Of a stretch of 64,000 bases of DNA, positions 45,825 through 54,865 are shown one piece after another. Location of the stretch: NCBI RefSeq assembly GCF_022568815.1, contig NZ_JAKZHX010000001.1, positions 62,001 to 126,000 on the forward strand, read 5' to 3'. This DNA is from Undibacterium paludis (GTDB taxonomy: Bacteria; Pseudomonadota; Gammaproteobacteria; Burkholderiales; Burkholderiaceae_D). The first letter of the stretch is position 1, and every line of letters starts with the position of its first letter. Made by a program: the position numbers and the translations under genes. The notes beneath the pieces are model-generated. The model did no database searches. It saw only the letters and a list, made by a program, of their open reading frames with translations, and was not told the DNA's origin.

Positions 45825-48503
45825 TCAATATGGGAATGGCATTTGGAAAGCCGGCCCCGCTGTCGTGCCATCATTGAGGCCCGACGGTGTTTCCATCAAT
45901 TGCTGTGCAGCCAGTTGCAGCGAGAACATCAGACCCACGGCCTGCCCCAGTTTGTCCGGTTCATCATTGAAGGCGATATGCAGTCCATTGAGCAGGGCCT
46001 GGTAAGTGCGGGCAAACTGTTCCTGCAGAATACGTGCGCGCGAACCTTTGGGGTACACCGCCAGGTTAGGGTCATCCATCATTGGCCAGACGCCGCTAGG
46101 GTCAAACGGGATGACCTCGCCATCGTAGGCAAAGCCCTCACCTTTTTTGACAAGGCGCCGTCCGTTGACGATCTCGGCATATTTGTAATAGTGAGATAAT
46201 TCATGGTCACCGTCACCAGGATGACGCGGATTGGCCCCCTCCCCCTGGCGCTTGATTTCATCAATGGCACGGCAGGCATCTTCCAGCGAAGTGATGGCAA
46301 ACAGCTTGCCCTTGCCATGCCATTGAGTGACCTGCTTGTCGGCATTGCCAAAGCTGATCTGCCCGGCATTGCTCAAATTGGTCAGTGCGACTTTGATTTC
46401 ATCATAGAACCAGCCTATGGTGAACCTGGAGGTATCAACAGGGTCGCCGCGCCTGGCACGGTAATGCACGGTTTCTATGGTCTTTTCCGGTTGCTCTATG
46501 GACATGAAGGCACGCAATTGGTCTATAGAGCATTTGCGCAGACGTACATTCAGGTCTGCACGCAAACCGCCGGGTAAAGAGCCGGGATAAACCGGTACAA
46601 ACTTGGGCCGGTTGAAAGATGGCTTGCCGCCTATGGATATCATCAGATTTGATACCAGGGCCATGTGCAGCATTTCTTCCATCACCACACTGCGTATCAG
46701 CTGGGCCACTTCGATGTTGGCGCCAGGCTTGATGCTGTACAACGCTGTCAGGTATGGCGGTATGGTGGAATGCTCGAGCTCGATTGCCTGCTGCAGAGCC
46801 AGGTGCAGGTCACCGACCGAGTCGAGTTCCATATACAGCGGGTTATCCAGCCATTTGAGCAACATCTCACGTTTCTTGGTGGACAGGTCACGGGTCACCG
46901 GCATGTAGTTGGGGTCTGACACCGGGGCCTTGAAGACATTTTTCAACGCAAAGATCTTGTTGCTCAGACTGGCGTAGTTGGACAGGTCAACGATCTTGTG
47001 CATGATAGGGTACAGATCCGCATATTGCTGGAAGATGGGACGCACATCGCTCATCCAGTCCGGCGTATCAGGTATGGTATAGCCACTGAACACCAGAGCA
47101 TTGAGGCTGAATGCACCGTTCTGCACACTACCCTGTGGTGGTGGCGTACTGCCAAGCTGATAAGTGACACCATACACCTGACCATCGATATAGCCACGCG
47201 GATTACCTGGATCTGCCGACTTCAGGTTCAATTCGGCGACACCATCACTGCCAGTCGTGATGCTAGTGGAAAAACTTAGCGCGCTTTGCGGTACACCAAC
47301 CACTTGTGGCCCTGGTGCCGGGCCTTGCGTGGTCTGCCCAGCCATGGCGCTGGAATCAAAATTCAAACTGATCTGCGCATTGGCCAATGGTTGCCCAAAG
47401 CTGCTGGCATACAGTTTGACGGTGGTGCTTTCTGGCGGATTGAAGCGGAAGACAAACTGGTCAGCCCGCACCCATTGCCCGTTCGGGTTCTCAGCCAGCA
47501 AGGGCTGGCTGCCATTCTGTATCAGCCCCAGCGGCGTATTCGCTGCCGCACTGAGCTGGCTGTCGCTGAGGTTGATGGTGACGATGCCAGCAGTACTTTC
47601 ATACCAGGCCGGCGTCTGGTAATTGACTTCACCGAGCAATTGCGGTGGACCATCATTGGGCAACAGGGCTACGGTCAGGCTGCCAGAATCGGCACGTGGC
47701 CCGCCGACTGATGCCGTTGGCAAGCTATTGCCCAAGTCCAGTGTCAGTACATTGCCGACAATCTGGCCTATGGCATCATTCGCGGTCTGCCCTGGTACGG
47801 CAAACAGGCGACGGCCCGGCACTACATGCCTGGGTTCACCAGCCTGGCGCAAACCTATGCTGCCGACCACACGTCCAAAAGTAAAATTGGGCGAGCTCAT
47901 GGTATCGTCGAAACCATCAACATTGAACTTGATGCTGAACTGGTCCGGCGGTTGCGCACCACCGAGCAATTCATTGAGAAAGCGCGACTTGCCCGCACCG
48001 ATCAGCTTGACCTGCTCCAACACGGACTGATAATAGGCACTGAAGAAAGAATCAGGTTGACCGGCCGGATAGCAAACCCAGATATCAGCAAACGGGGCAA
48101 CGGCAAAACGGCTGTGGAAACCCAGGCCAGACTCCGCGCTGCCCAGATTGATCGAGAAGCCCCAGATTTCCGACACCATCTGCTGTTCACTATCGAGGTC
48201 AACCAGCTTGCCTTCTACCCTGTGGTCGGAACCGTTGACTGACAAACCGATGACCGGGTCCAGATGCGGATCAGAGCAGCTGCTGCCGTCGCGATACACC
48301 ACACTGGTGACAAGACAATTACGGAAACGCCATGAACCTGTGCCATTCGGATTCCACCAGCCATTGCTGGCACCGGAACCAGGCAACTGATAGTTCGAGC
48401 GAAAACGCGAAGTATTGAAATGCTCGGGATCATTATTGACAGTCGATACGTCAGCCTGGAACTGGCCGGCAAAAACCAGACGGGGCAGGTTAAGGTAACT
48501 CAT
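45825..48503 (-). CDS. VioB-like ferritin-fold protein (iminophenyl-pyruvate dimer synthase family)
   Basis: 892 aa (VioB of violacein synthesis is ~1000). AGGAG precedes the start. The N-terminus SYLNLPRLVFAGQFQADVSTVNNDP matches the VioB family opening (shortened here to LPRLVFAGQF). The middle is beta-rich. The C-terminal ferritin-like domain has QQAIELEHSTIPPYL (near 590) and VVMEEMLHMALVSN (near 625), giving Glu/His iron ligands. VioB, StaD and RebD couple two aryl-pyruvate imines. This member sits inside the ebo locus, divergent from eboF. No amino-acid oxidase gene (VioA type) is visible nearby. The substrate is unknown. Confidence 0.82.
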   Translation of the reverse strand: MSYLNLPRLVFAGQFQADVSTVNNDPEHFNTSRFRSNYQLPGSGASNGWWNPNGTGSWRFRNCLVTSVVYRDGSSCSDPHLDPVIGLSVNGSDHRVEGKLVDLDSEQQMVSEIWGFSINLGSAESGLGFHSRFAVAPFADIWVCYPAGQPDSFFSAYYQSVLEQVKLIGAGKSRFLNELLGGAQPPDQFSIKFNVDGFDDTMSSPNFTFGRVVGSIGLRQAGEPRHVVPGRRLFAVPGQTANDAIGQIVGNVLTLDLGNSLPTASVGGPRADSGSLTVALLPNDGPPQLLGEVNYQTPAWYESTAGIVTINLSDSQLSAAANTPLGLIQNGSQPLLAENPNGQWVRADQFVFRFNPPESTTVKLYASSFGQPLANAQISLNFDSSAMAGQTTQGPAPGPQVVGVPQSALSFSTSITTGSDGVAELNLKSADPGNPRGYIDGQVYGVTYQLGSTPPPQGSVQNGAFSLNALVFSGYTIPDTPDWMSDVRPIFQQYADLYPIMHKIVDLSNYASLSNKIFALKNVFKAPVSDPNYMPVTRDLSTKKREMLLKWLDNPLYMELDSVGDLHLALQQAIELEHSTIPPYLTALYSIKPGANIEVAQLIRSVVMEEMLHMALVSNLMISIGGKPSFNRPKFVPVYPGSLPGGLRADLNVRLRKCSIDQLRAFMSIEQPEKTIETVHYRARRGDPVDTSRFTIGWFYDEIKVALTNLSNAGQISFGNADKQVTQWHGKGKLFAITSLEDACRAIDEIKRQGEGANPRHPGDGDHELSHYYKYAEIVNGRRLVKKGEGFAYDGEVIPFDPSGVWPMMDDPNLAVYPKGSRARILQEQFARTYQALLNGLHIAFNDEPDKLGQAVGLMFSLQLAAQQLMETPSGLNDGTTAGPAFQMPFPY

Positions 48504-48805
48504 TGGGTCTCCTGGGATAAAAATCTGTCACTGGCATGACATGGATTAAACATATGCCTGGGTATGCTATTGCGTACAAAAGTACGTTCAATTAATTGCA
48601 CAATTCATAATTACAAATATTGAAACATTAATGCGAAATAATCAATGCAAACTTGGTAACAAATGTTTAAATAACCAAGCTTGGCTTGTTATCATTCGAG
48701 AAATAATAATTTACCAATCTATAGTTGCAATAAAGGATGGATCAAGATAATAATTAGGCAACAGGACCTATCTCCACCATCAGTCACAGGACCAATTTCC
48801 GCCAC
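48504..48805. promoter_or_regulatory. Divergent promoter region of the two ebo arms
   Basis: 302 bp of AT-rich DNA between the VioB-like gene and eboF. No gene. It contains a CCAAGCTTGG palindrome (48675-48684) and, just before it, a CTTGGT...ACCAAG inverted repeat around 48653-48679. Both could bind one regulator that controls both arms. No clear -35/-10 pair was assigned. Confidence 0.4.
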
Positions 48806-50200
48806 ATGCAAGCTTTATTGATTTTGAACATCGTCGGTCTGACACCGCGCCTTTTGGGGGAATTGACACCCAGGCTGAAAGCATTTGCCGATCATGGTCA
48901 GCTCTTGCCAATGCAAACCGTGACGCCGGCAGTCACCTGCAGTGTGCAGGCCAGCATGATGACTGGCTTGACTCCGCAAGAGCACGGTATTGTCGGCAAT
49001 GGATGGCTGTTTCGCGACCTGTCAGAAATCTGGTTCTGGCGGCAATCCAACAAGCTGGTCAATGGTGAAAAGATCTGGGAAGCCGGCAAGGCGCGCAATC
49101 CCAAGTTCACTTGCGCCAATCTGTTCTGGTGGTACAACATGGCATCAAGCCATGACTATGGGATTACCCCGCGCCCCATCTACAAGGCCGACGGACGCAA
49201 ACTGCCTGATTGCTATACCACGCCACCAGACTGGCGTGAGCAACTGAGCCAGAAGCTTGGCGCCTTCCCGCTATTCCAGTTCTGGGGGCCGGCCACGACC
49301 ATCAGATCAAGCCGCTGGATCGCCGATGCCGCCAAGATTGCCATCACTGAGAAAGACCCGACCCTGACCATGGTCTACCTGCCGCACCTGGACTATGACC
49401 TGCAACGCCATGGTCCTGACCTCAGCAATCCGGCAGTGCAGCAATCATTGCGCGACATTGATGCCGTTGCTGGTGACCTGATAGCGCATGCGCAACAGGC
49501 TGGCCGCCGAGTCATGATCTTGTCCGAATACGGGATCACGACTGTCGACCGTCCTGTGCACTTGAACCGCATATTGCGCGAAGCCGGTTACCTGGTCGTG
49601 CGTGAAGAAGATGGCGGAGAATTGCTGGACCCGATTGCTTCCAGCGCTTATGCCGTCGCCGATCACCAGATTGCCCACATCTATATTTCACGGCCTGAAC
49701 TGGTGGCGCCGGTACGCCGGCTGCTGAGCGCCATACCCGGCGTGGACGGCATATGGGCGGGCGCAGAAAGGGCAGAGCTTGGTCTGGATCACCCGCGCTC
49801 TGGCGAACTGGTGGTGATGGCTGACAGGCATGCGTGGTTCACCTATTACTACTGGCAGGACGACGCCCGCGCACCGGACTTCGCCCGCACGGTAGAGATA
49901 CACCGCAAACCCGGCTATGATCCGGCAGAGTTGTTTGTCGATGCTGGCATACGCCTTCCCAAGCTGGCAGTTGCCTGGCGCCTGGGCAAGCGCCTGCTCG
50001 GTTTTCGCAGCCTGATGAACGTCATTGGCCTCGATGCCAGCCTGGTCAAGGGTTCACATGGTCGCCCTGTCGACGATGCACAGGATGGCCCTCTGCTGTT
50101 GTTTGACCGCGCCGCCACCTGCCCTCCAGACCAGGCCAGGGCCACTGCCGTCAAGGATATAGCACTGAACATCATTTTTAATGAAGGAGTGGGCAAATGA
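48806..50200 (+). CDS. EboF-type alkaline phosphatase / nucleotide pyrophosphatase family protein
   Basis: 464 aa. The N-terminal NIVGLTPRLL replaces the first metal-site motif, and the nucleophile region is VTPAVTCSVQASMMTGLTPQEHG (Thr in PAVTCS). Later VYLPHLDYDLQRHGPD and LSEYGIT provide further metal ligands, as in the phosphodiesterase/nucleotide pyrophosphatase family. The ebo set includes such a protein (EboF). No signal peptide is seen. Its stop overlaps the next gene by 4 nt. It probably removes a phosphate or nucleotide from the pathway intermediate. Confidence 0.82.
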   Translation: MQALLILNIVGLTPRLLGELTPRLKAFADHGQLLPMQTVTPAVTCSVQASMMTGLTPQEHGIVGNGWLFRDLSEIWFWRQSNKLVNGEKIWEAGKARNPKFTCANLFWWYNMASSHDYGITPRPIYKADGRKLPDCYTTPPDWREQLSQKLGAFPLFQFWGPATTIRSSRWIADAAKIAITEKDPTLTMVYLPHLDYDLQRHGPDLSNPAVQQSLRDIDAVAGDLIAHAQQAGRRVMILSEYGITTVDRPVHLNRILREAGYLVVREEDGGELLDPIASSAYAVADHQIAHIYISRPELVAPVRRLLSAIPGVDGIWAGAERAELGLDHPRSGELVVMADRHAWFTYYYWQDDARAPDFARTVEIHRKPGYDPAELFVDAGIRLPKLAVAWRLGKRLLGFRSLMNVIGLDASLVKGSHGRPVDDAQDGPLLLFDRAATCPPDQARATAVKDIALNIIFNEGVGK

Positions 50201-51306
50201 ATCAGAATGGAAAATACCCCGATAACTTCGTCGCTGACAGCACCATCGTCGACGAAATGTTTTCTGACCGTGCCGTCACCTGTCCCTGCTGCAATGGTAC
50301 GCTGACTCCACAGATGCTGCAAAACCTGCTCGCTCAGGCCGGGCAGTTGCAACTGGGCCAGGCCGCCTTCCGTCAGTTACCCAGTGGCGGCAATGGCATG
50401 ATGATAGACCCACATGCCCACATGATTGCCCGCACTACCGACGACTATGAAGCGATGGCCAGGGCCGGTATCGTCGCCGTCATCGAGCCGGCGTTCTGGC
50501 TGGGGCAGTTGCGTACCAATGTCGGCAGCTTCATCGACTATTTTTCTACCATCACCGGTTTTGAGCGGTTTCGTGCCGGCCAGTTCGGTATACGCCATTA
50601 CTGCGCGATCGGTCTCAACCCCAAAGAAGCCAATAACCCGGCGCTGGCAGAAGCGGTACTCGACATCCTGCCGCGTTACCTGGGCAAGGAAGGTGTGGTG
50701 GCGCTCGGTGAAATTGGCTACGATGAACAGACAGAACTCGAAGACAAGGCCATGCGTGCGCAAATCGCCATGGCGCTGGAATTCGACCTGCCCATCATGA
50801 TCCACACGCCACATCGTGACAAAAAGCGTGGTACTACCCGCACCATGGATGTGCTGGAAGAATGCGGTTTTGACCCGGCCCGTTGCGTCATTGATCATAA
50901 CAATGAAGAAACCGTGCAAGAGGTACTAGACCGTGGCTACTGGTGTGCGTTCACCATCTACCCGTCCACCAAGATGGGCAACGAAAGACTGGCCGACATC
51001 GTCAGCCATTACGGTCCTGAACGCATCATCGTCAATTCTGCCTGCGACTGGGGTGTATCAGATCCGCTGGCCGTACCCAAGTCTGCTCGCCTGATGGCTG
51101 CACGCGGCATCAGTGCCGACGTGATACACCAGGTCGTATATGCAAACGCCCTGGCCGTGTACGGCCTGAACCAGGAAATGCAGGAAGTCCACTGGTGCCA
51201 ACCGGCCAGGATAGACCAGCGCAACCTGTATAGCGGCAACTCGGTTTTGCGCGGGCAAACACCGAGAGTCGATGAGAACTTGCTCAACCCTGACATTATC
51301 CGCTGA
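50197..51306 (+). CDS. EboB-type TatD-family hydrolase
   Basis: 369 aa with GGAG 7 nt before the ATG. A short N-terminal extension has a CPCC motif. The catalytic domain shows DPHAHM (first metal pair), GEIGYDEQ, IHTPHRDK, IDHNNEET and a final SACDWG aspartate, the TatD amidohydrolase pattern. TatD-like EboB is a core ebo component. Translation is coupled to the eboF-type gene by overlap. Substrate unknown. It ends the plus-strand arm of the locus. Confidence 0.85.
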   Translation: MNQNGKYPDNFVADSTIVDEMFSDRAVTCPCCNGTLTPQMLQNLLAQAGQLQLGQAAFRQLPSGGNGMMIDPHAHMIARTTDDYEAMARAGIVAVIEPAFWLGQLRTNVGSFIDYFSTITGFERFRAGQFGIRHYCAIGLNPKEANNPALAEAVLDILPRYLGKEGVVALGEIGYDEQTELEDKAMRAQIAMALEFDLPIMIHTPHRDKKRGTTRTMDVLEECGFDPARCVIDHNNEETVQEVLDRGYWCAFTIYPSTKMGNERLADIVSHYGPERIIVNSACDWGVSDPLAVPKSARLMAARGISADVIHQVVYANALAVYGLNQEMQEVHWCQPARIDQRNLYSGNSVLRGQTPRVDENLLNPDIIR

Positions 51307-51442
51307 ACTATGGCGGACATTTGAGTTGCCGGACGACATACAAAGATCATTGATTAATGGTTAAAATGACTGATGCTTGCCGGGGGTAACTCTCCGGCGC
51401 CCTGAATATCAGCGCAAATACCAACTCAAATGACTCGCACCT

Positions 51443-54220
51443 ATGTTGAAATGGCTTAAAAACACCTTTTCCAAACCCCGGGAACCTGCTGAAACATCCC
51501 AAGCCCAGCTTCAGGAATCCATCAGCACTGAGGGACGCGAACCAGCGCCAGCCACCCAGCTGGCAGCACAGCCCGCAAAGGTGGTGGAAAACCAGATGGA
51601 CAATACCCCAGATGTCATCGCCATTGCCTATCAAAAGCTGGGTATCGATCCTTCTGAAAACCTGGCTGTCAACATACTGGCCGACCGGCTGTATGACAAA
51701 AACCTGTTGCCAGAAGCCGAGGCTCTGTACCGTTTGATATTGAAGCAGCAGCCAGACTCGCTGGAGAACTGGATCAACCTGGGGCTGTCACTCGATGGTC
51801 AGTCACGCTTTGCAGAGTCGATTAGCTGTTATCAGTATGTCCTCAATCAAAAGCCCGACTTTACGATCGCTTGCTTTAATCTGGCCGTCAGCCTTTCTTT
51901 TCTGGGCAAGCCCCAGGAAGCTGAAAAAATGTATATGCGCACCCTGGAAATTGATCCCAACATGGTGCACGCGCATTTCAATCTTGGTATCCTGTTCCAG
52001 CAACGTGACCACTTCGATGGAGCCATACATCACTATCAAGAGTTGTTGAAAATCGACCCCACACATTATTTTGGCTATTGCAACCTGGGTATGATCCATG
52101 CGAGGCAGAACAGGCTGGAAGAAGCCGAGCCTTGCTTTCTGCAAGCAATTGCCGCACAGCCATCCATGGCGAATGCCGATTTTTTCCTAGTACAGTTGTA
52201 CCAGCAATTGGGTCGTCATGCAGACGCGGAGACACAACTGAAAAGACTACTGCAACGCCAGCCAGAAAATGGCAATGCACGTGAAGCCTTGCTCAATCTC
52301 TACACACAGCAGCGTCGCTTTGCAGAGGCTGCCGACATATACAGACAGATGCTGGAGCAGATGCCCAATGAAGCAGCTATTCATTACAATATTGCCGTAG
52401 TGCTGGCAGAGCAGGGCAAGATGGATGAGGCGATGCGTTATTACCAACAAGCCCTGCAATTGAAGCCTGACTTTACCGAAGCCCATTGCAATCTTGGTCT
52501 GCTGTTCCAGCAGCAAGGTAAATTACAACAGGCTGAAGCCAGCCTGCAACGTAGCCTTGACTGCAATCCCTGTTTCACCATCGCGCTGGCCAATCTCAGC
52601 CACATACTCAGCACTTCAGGTCGCGCCAGCAAAGCTGAAGCCAATTACCGCAAAGCGATAGCACTGGAGCCACAGAATTCCGAACACCAAAATGGCCTGG
52701 GTCGTCTGCTTTCTCAACAGGCCCGTTATCAGGAAGCGGAAGCCTGCTACCAGCAGGCACTCAAACTGAATCCGGATTCATGGACTGCCTTGCATGATTA
52801 CGGCAGGCTGCACATGCTGTTCAGTCGACTGACGGCAGCGCAACAATGTTTTGAACAGGCCATACGACTCAAACCCGACTTCGCCGACGCCTACAACAGC
52901 CTTGGCGCCCTGTTTGATGACCAGGGCATGGTGGCTGAAGCAGTTGATGCTTACCGCCATGCGCTGGAATTCCGCCCGGACTTTTCCGAAGCTTACGGCA
53001 ATCTCCTGTTTGCCCTTAATTATCATGCAGACCTCAGTGCAGAAGAAATTTTTGCCGCCTACCGCGAATATGAACAACGCTATGCAGCACCGCTGTACCA
53101 GCTACAACGCCCGCATACAAATCAAAAGCAACCAGATCGTCGTCTGAAGATAGGCTATGTTTCACCAGACCTGCGCCGCCACCCTGTACAGTATTTCCTG
53201 GAACCTCTGCTGGCCCATCATGACAAGAGTCAGTTTGAAATCCATGCCTATTCGGAACTGGTGACGGAAGACGCCGTATCAGCACGTTACCGCGACTATA
53301 CAGATCACTGGGTACCGACCGCCGGGCTGAGCGACGACGCCATGGCAGAAAAGATCCGCGCGGATGGTATTGATATCCTGGTCGACCTGGCCGGCCATAC
53401 CGGCAATAACCGCTTGCGCGTATTTGCCCGCAAACCTGCACCAGTATCGCTGTCATGGCTAGGTTATGGCTATACGACGGGGCTGGAGGCCATTGATTAT
53501 TTCCTGGCTGACCATGCTACGGCACCCTCAGGGACAGAAGCCCTGTTTGCCGAACAGGTCTGGCGCATCGCCAATCCTGCCCTGGTCTACCGGCCGACAG
53601 AGGGAATGGGGGCAGTCAGCAGCCTGCCAGCCCTGGGCAATGGCTACATCACCCTGGGTACGCTGAGCCGCGCCGTGCGCATCAACCATAAAGTGATACG
53701 GACCTGGGCCAAAATCCTGCAACGCCTGGACAAGGCAAGACTGGTCATCGACAGCGCCAACTTCAAGGACGAGGCCATGCGTAAGTCATTTGAAGACAGG
53801 TTTGCTGCCCTTGGCATAGACAAAAGCCGCCTGCAGATAGGCATGCACAGCCCGCCCTGGGATGTGCTCAGAGGCATGGATATAGGCCTGGACTGCTTCC
53901 CGCACAATTCTGGCACGACCTTGTTTGAAACCCTGTACATGGGTGTTCCCTTCGTCACCCTGGCGGGCCGCCCTGGTGTTGGCAGGCTGGGCAGTTGCAT
54001 CCTGGAAGGCCTGGGTCGTCCGGAATGGATAGCGTACAGCGAAGACGAATATGTCGATAAAGTCGTGCAGCTGGCGTCCAATCCCGATTACCTCAACACC
54101 ATACGCCTGAGCCAGCGTGCGCAGATGCAAGGCAGCAAACTGATGGATGAAACCGGTTTTACTCACAAGCTGGAAGCCGCTTACCGGGCCATGTGGCAAA
54201 ACTGGTGCGCAAAGCCTTAG
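51443..54220 (+). CDS. TPR protein with SPINDLY/OGT-type glycosyltransferase domain
   Basis: 925 aa. Residues ~60-540 are about fourteen TPR repeats (unit pattern LGxxxxxxGxxxEAxxxYxxAL.P). The C-terminal ~360 residues are a GT41 domain: LKIGYVSPDLRRHPVQYF, ILVDLAGHTGNNRL, PVSLSWLGY, then FPHNSGTTLFETLYMGVPFVTL, shortened here as HNSGTTLFETL. GT41 enzymes add GlcNAc or another sugar to Ser/Thr or Cys of proteins. It sits alone, 137 bp after the ebo locus. The protein substrate is not known; bacterial relatives often modify surface or flagellar proteins. Confidence 0.9.
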   Translation: MLKWLKNTFSKPREPAETSQAQLQESISTEGREPAPATQLAAQPAKVVENQMDNTPDVIAIAYQKLGIDPSENLAVNILADRLYDKNLLPEAEALYRLILKQQPDSLENWINLGLSLDGQSRFAESISCYQYVLNQKPDFTIACFNLAVSLSFLGKPQEAEKMYMRTLEIDPNMVHAHFNLGILFQQRDHFDGAIHHYQELLKIDPTHYFGYCNLGMIHARQNRLEEAEPCFLQAIAAQPSMANADFFLVQLYQQLGRHADAETQLKRLLQRQPENGNAREALLNLYTQQRRFAEAADIYRQMLEQMPNEAAIHYNIAVVLAEQGKMDEAMRYYQQALQLKPDFTEAHCNLGLLFQQQGKLQQAEASLQRSLDCNPCFTIALANLSHILSTSGRASKAEANYRKAIALEPQNSEHQNGLGRLLSQQARYQEAEACYQQALKLNPDSWTALHDYGRLHMLFSRLTAAQQCFEQAIRLKPDFADAYNSLGALFDDQGMVAEAVDAYRHALEFRPDFSEAYGNLLFALNYHADLSAEEIFAAYREYEQRYAAPLYQLQRPHTNQKQPDRRLKIGYVSPDLRRHPVQYFLEPLLAHHDKSQFEIHAYSELVTEDAVSARYRDYTDHWVPTAGLSDDAMAEKIRADGIDILVDLAGHTGNNRLRVFARKPAPVSLSWLGYGYTTGLEAIDYFLADHATAPSGTEALFAEQVWRIANPALVYRPTEGMGAVSSLPALGNGYITLGTLSRAVRINHKVIRTWAKILQRLDKARLVIDSANFKDEAMRKSFEDRFAALGIDKSRLQIGMHSPPWDVLRGMDIGLDCFPHNSGTTLFETLYMGVPFVTLAGRPGVGRLGSCILEGLGRPEWIAYSEDEYVDKVVQLASNPDYLNTIRLSQRAQMQGSKLMDETGFTHKLEAAYRAMWQNWCAKP

Positions 54221-54235
54221 CTCCCGTTACCAGCG

Positions 54236-54832
54236 TCAGGCACTGATAATGAAATCCATGGGGATATCATGGTCCTCTACAATAAATTCGGCCTGGGTGC
54301 AGGCATAGGCAATGCCAATGGCGAGCGGGCGCGGCGTACTGGCCAGGGTACGGTCGTAGAAACCACCACCATAGCCCAGGCGATAGCCATCAGCATTCCA
54401 GCCCAGGCAGGGTATCACCAGCACCGGTGGTTGCGCCACCTGGCGGCCATGCCCGGGGATGGCGATACCGTAAGCGTCCTCCACCATGGCATCACCCGCC
54501 TGCCAGTCCAGGAAACTTAAAGGCCGGCCTTTGCCAATCACCAGTGGCAAGGCCAGCCGGAAGCCGGCTTGCTGCAATTGACGGTAACAAGACCGCAAGT
54601 CCGGCTCTGACTGTATGGGCCAGTATACGGCCAGGCTGGCCGGGTGGTTTTGTTGACACCATGACAGTAATTTATTTCCTAACAAGATATCAAGCGCCAG
54701 CTTTTGATCTGTTGCAATCTCCCGGCGCTTTTGACGCAATAACTGACGTAACTCAGGCCGGCCTGGCACTGTTTGCGCCATGTTTGCTGTTTCATCGACG
54801 ACTTTTTGTTCGCTGTTCTTGGGCTGTGTCAT
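54236..54832 (-). CDS. 5-formyltetrahydrofolate cyclo-ligase
   Basis: 198 aa. It carries RPELRQLLRQKRREI at the N-terminus, VYWPIQSEPD, and the signature GYGGGFYDRTLAS near 155. It converts 5-formyl-THF to 5,10-methenyl-THF using ATP, returning folate to the one-carbon pool. It converges with the glycosyltransferase gene and is divergent from the lytic transglycosylase gene 33 bp away. The ATG at 54832 lacks a strong ribosome site; an internal ATG at 54781 is an alternative. Confidence 0.92.
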   Translation of the reverse strand: MTQPKNSEQKVVDETANMAQTVPGRPELRQLLRQKRREIATDQKLALDILLGNKLLSWCQQNHPASLAVYWPIQSEPDLRSCYRQLQQAGFRLALPLVIGKGRPLSFLDWQAGDAMVEDAYGIAIPGHGRQVAQPPVLVIPCLGWNADGYRLGYGGGFYDRTLASTPRPLAIGIAYACTQAEFIVEDHDIPMDFIISA

Positions 54833-54865
54833 ACTGTCAGAAATGTAATCTAAAACTGTCTAAAG

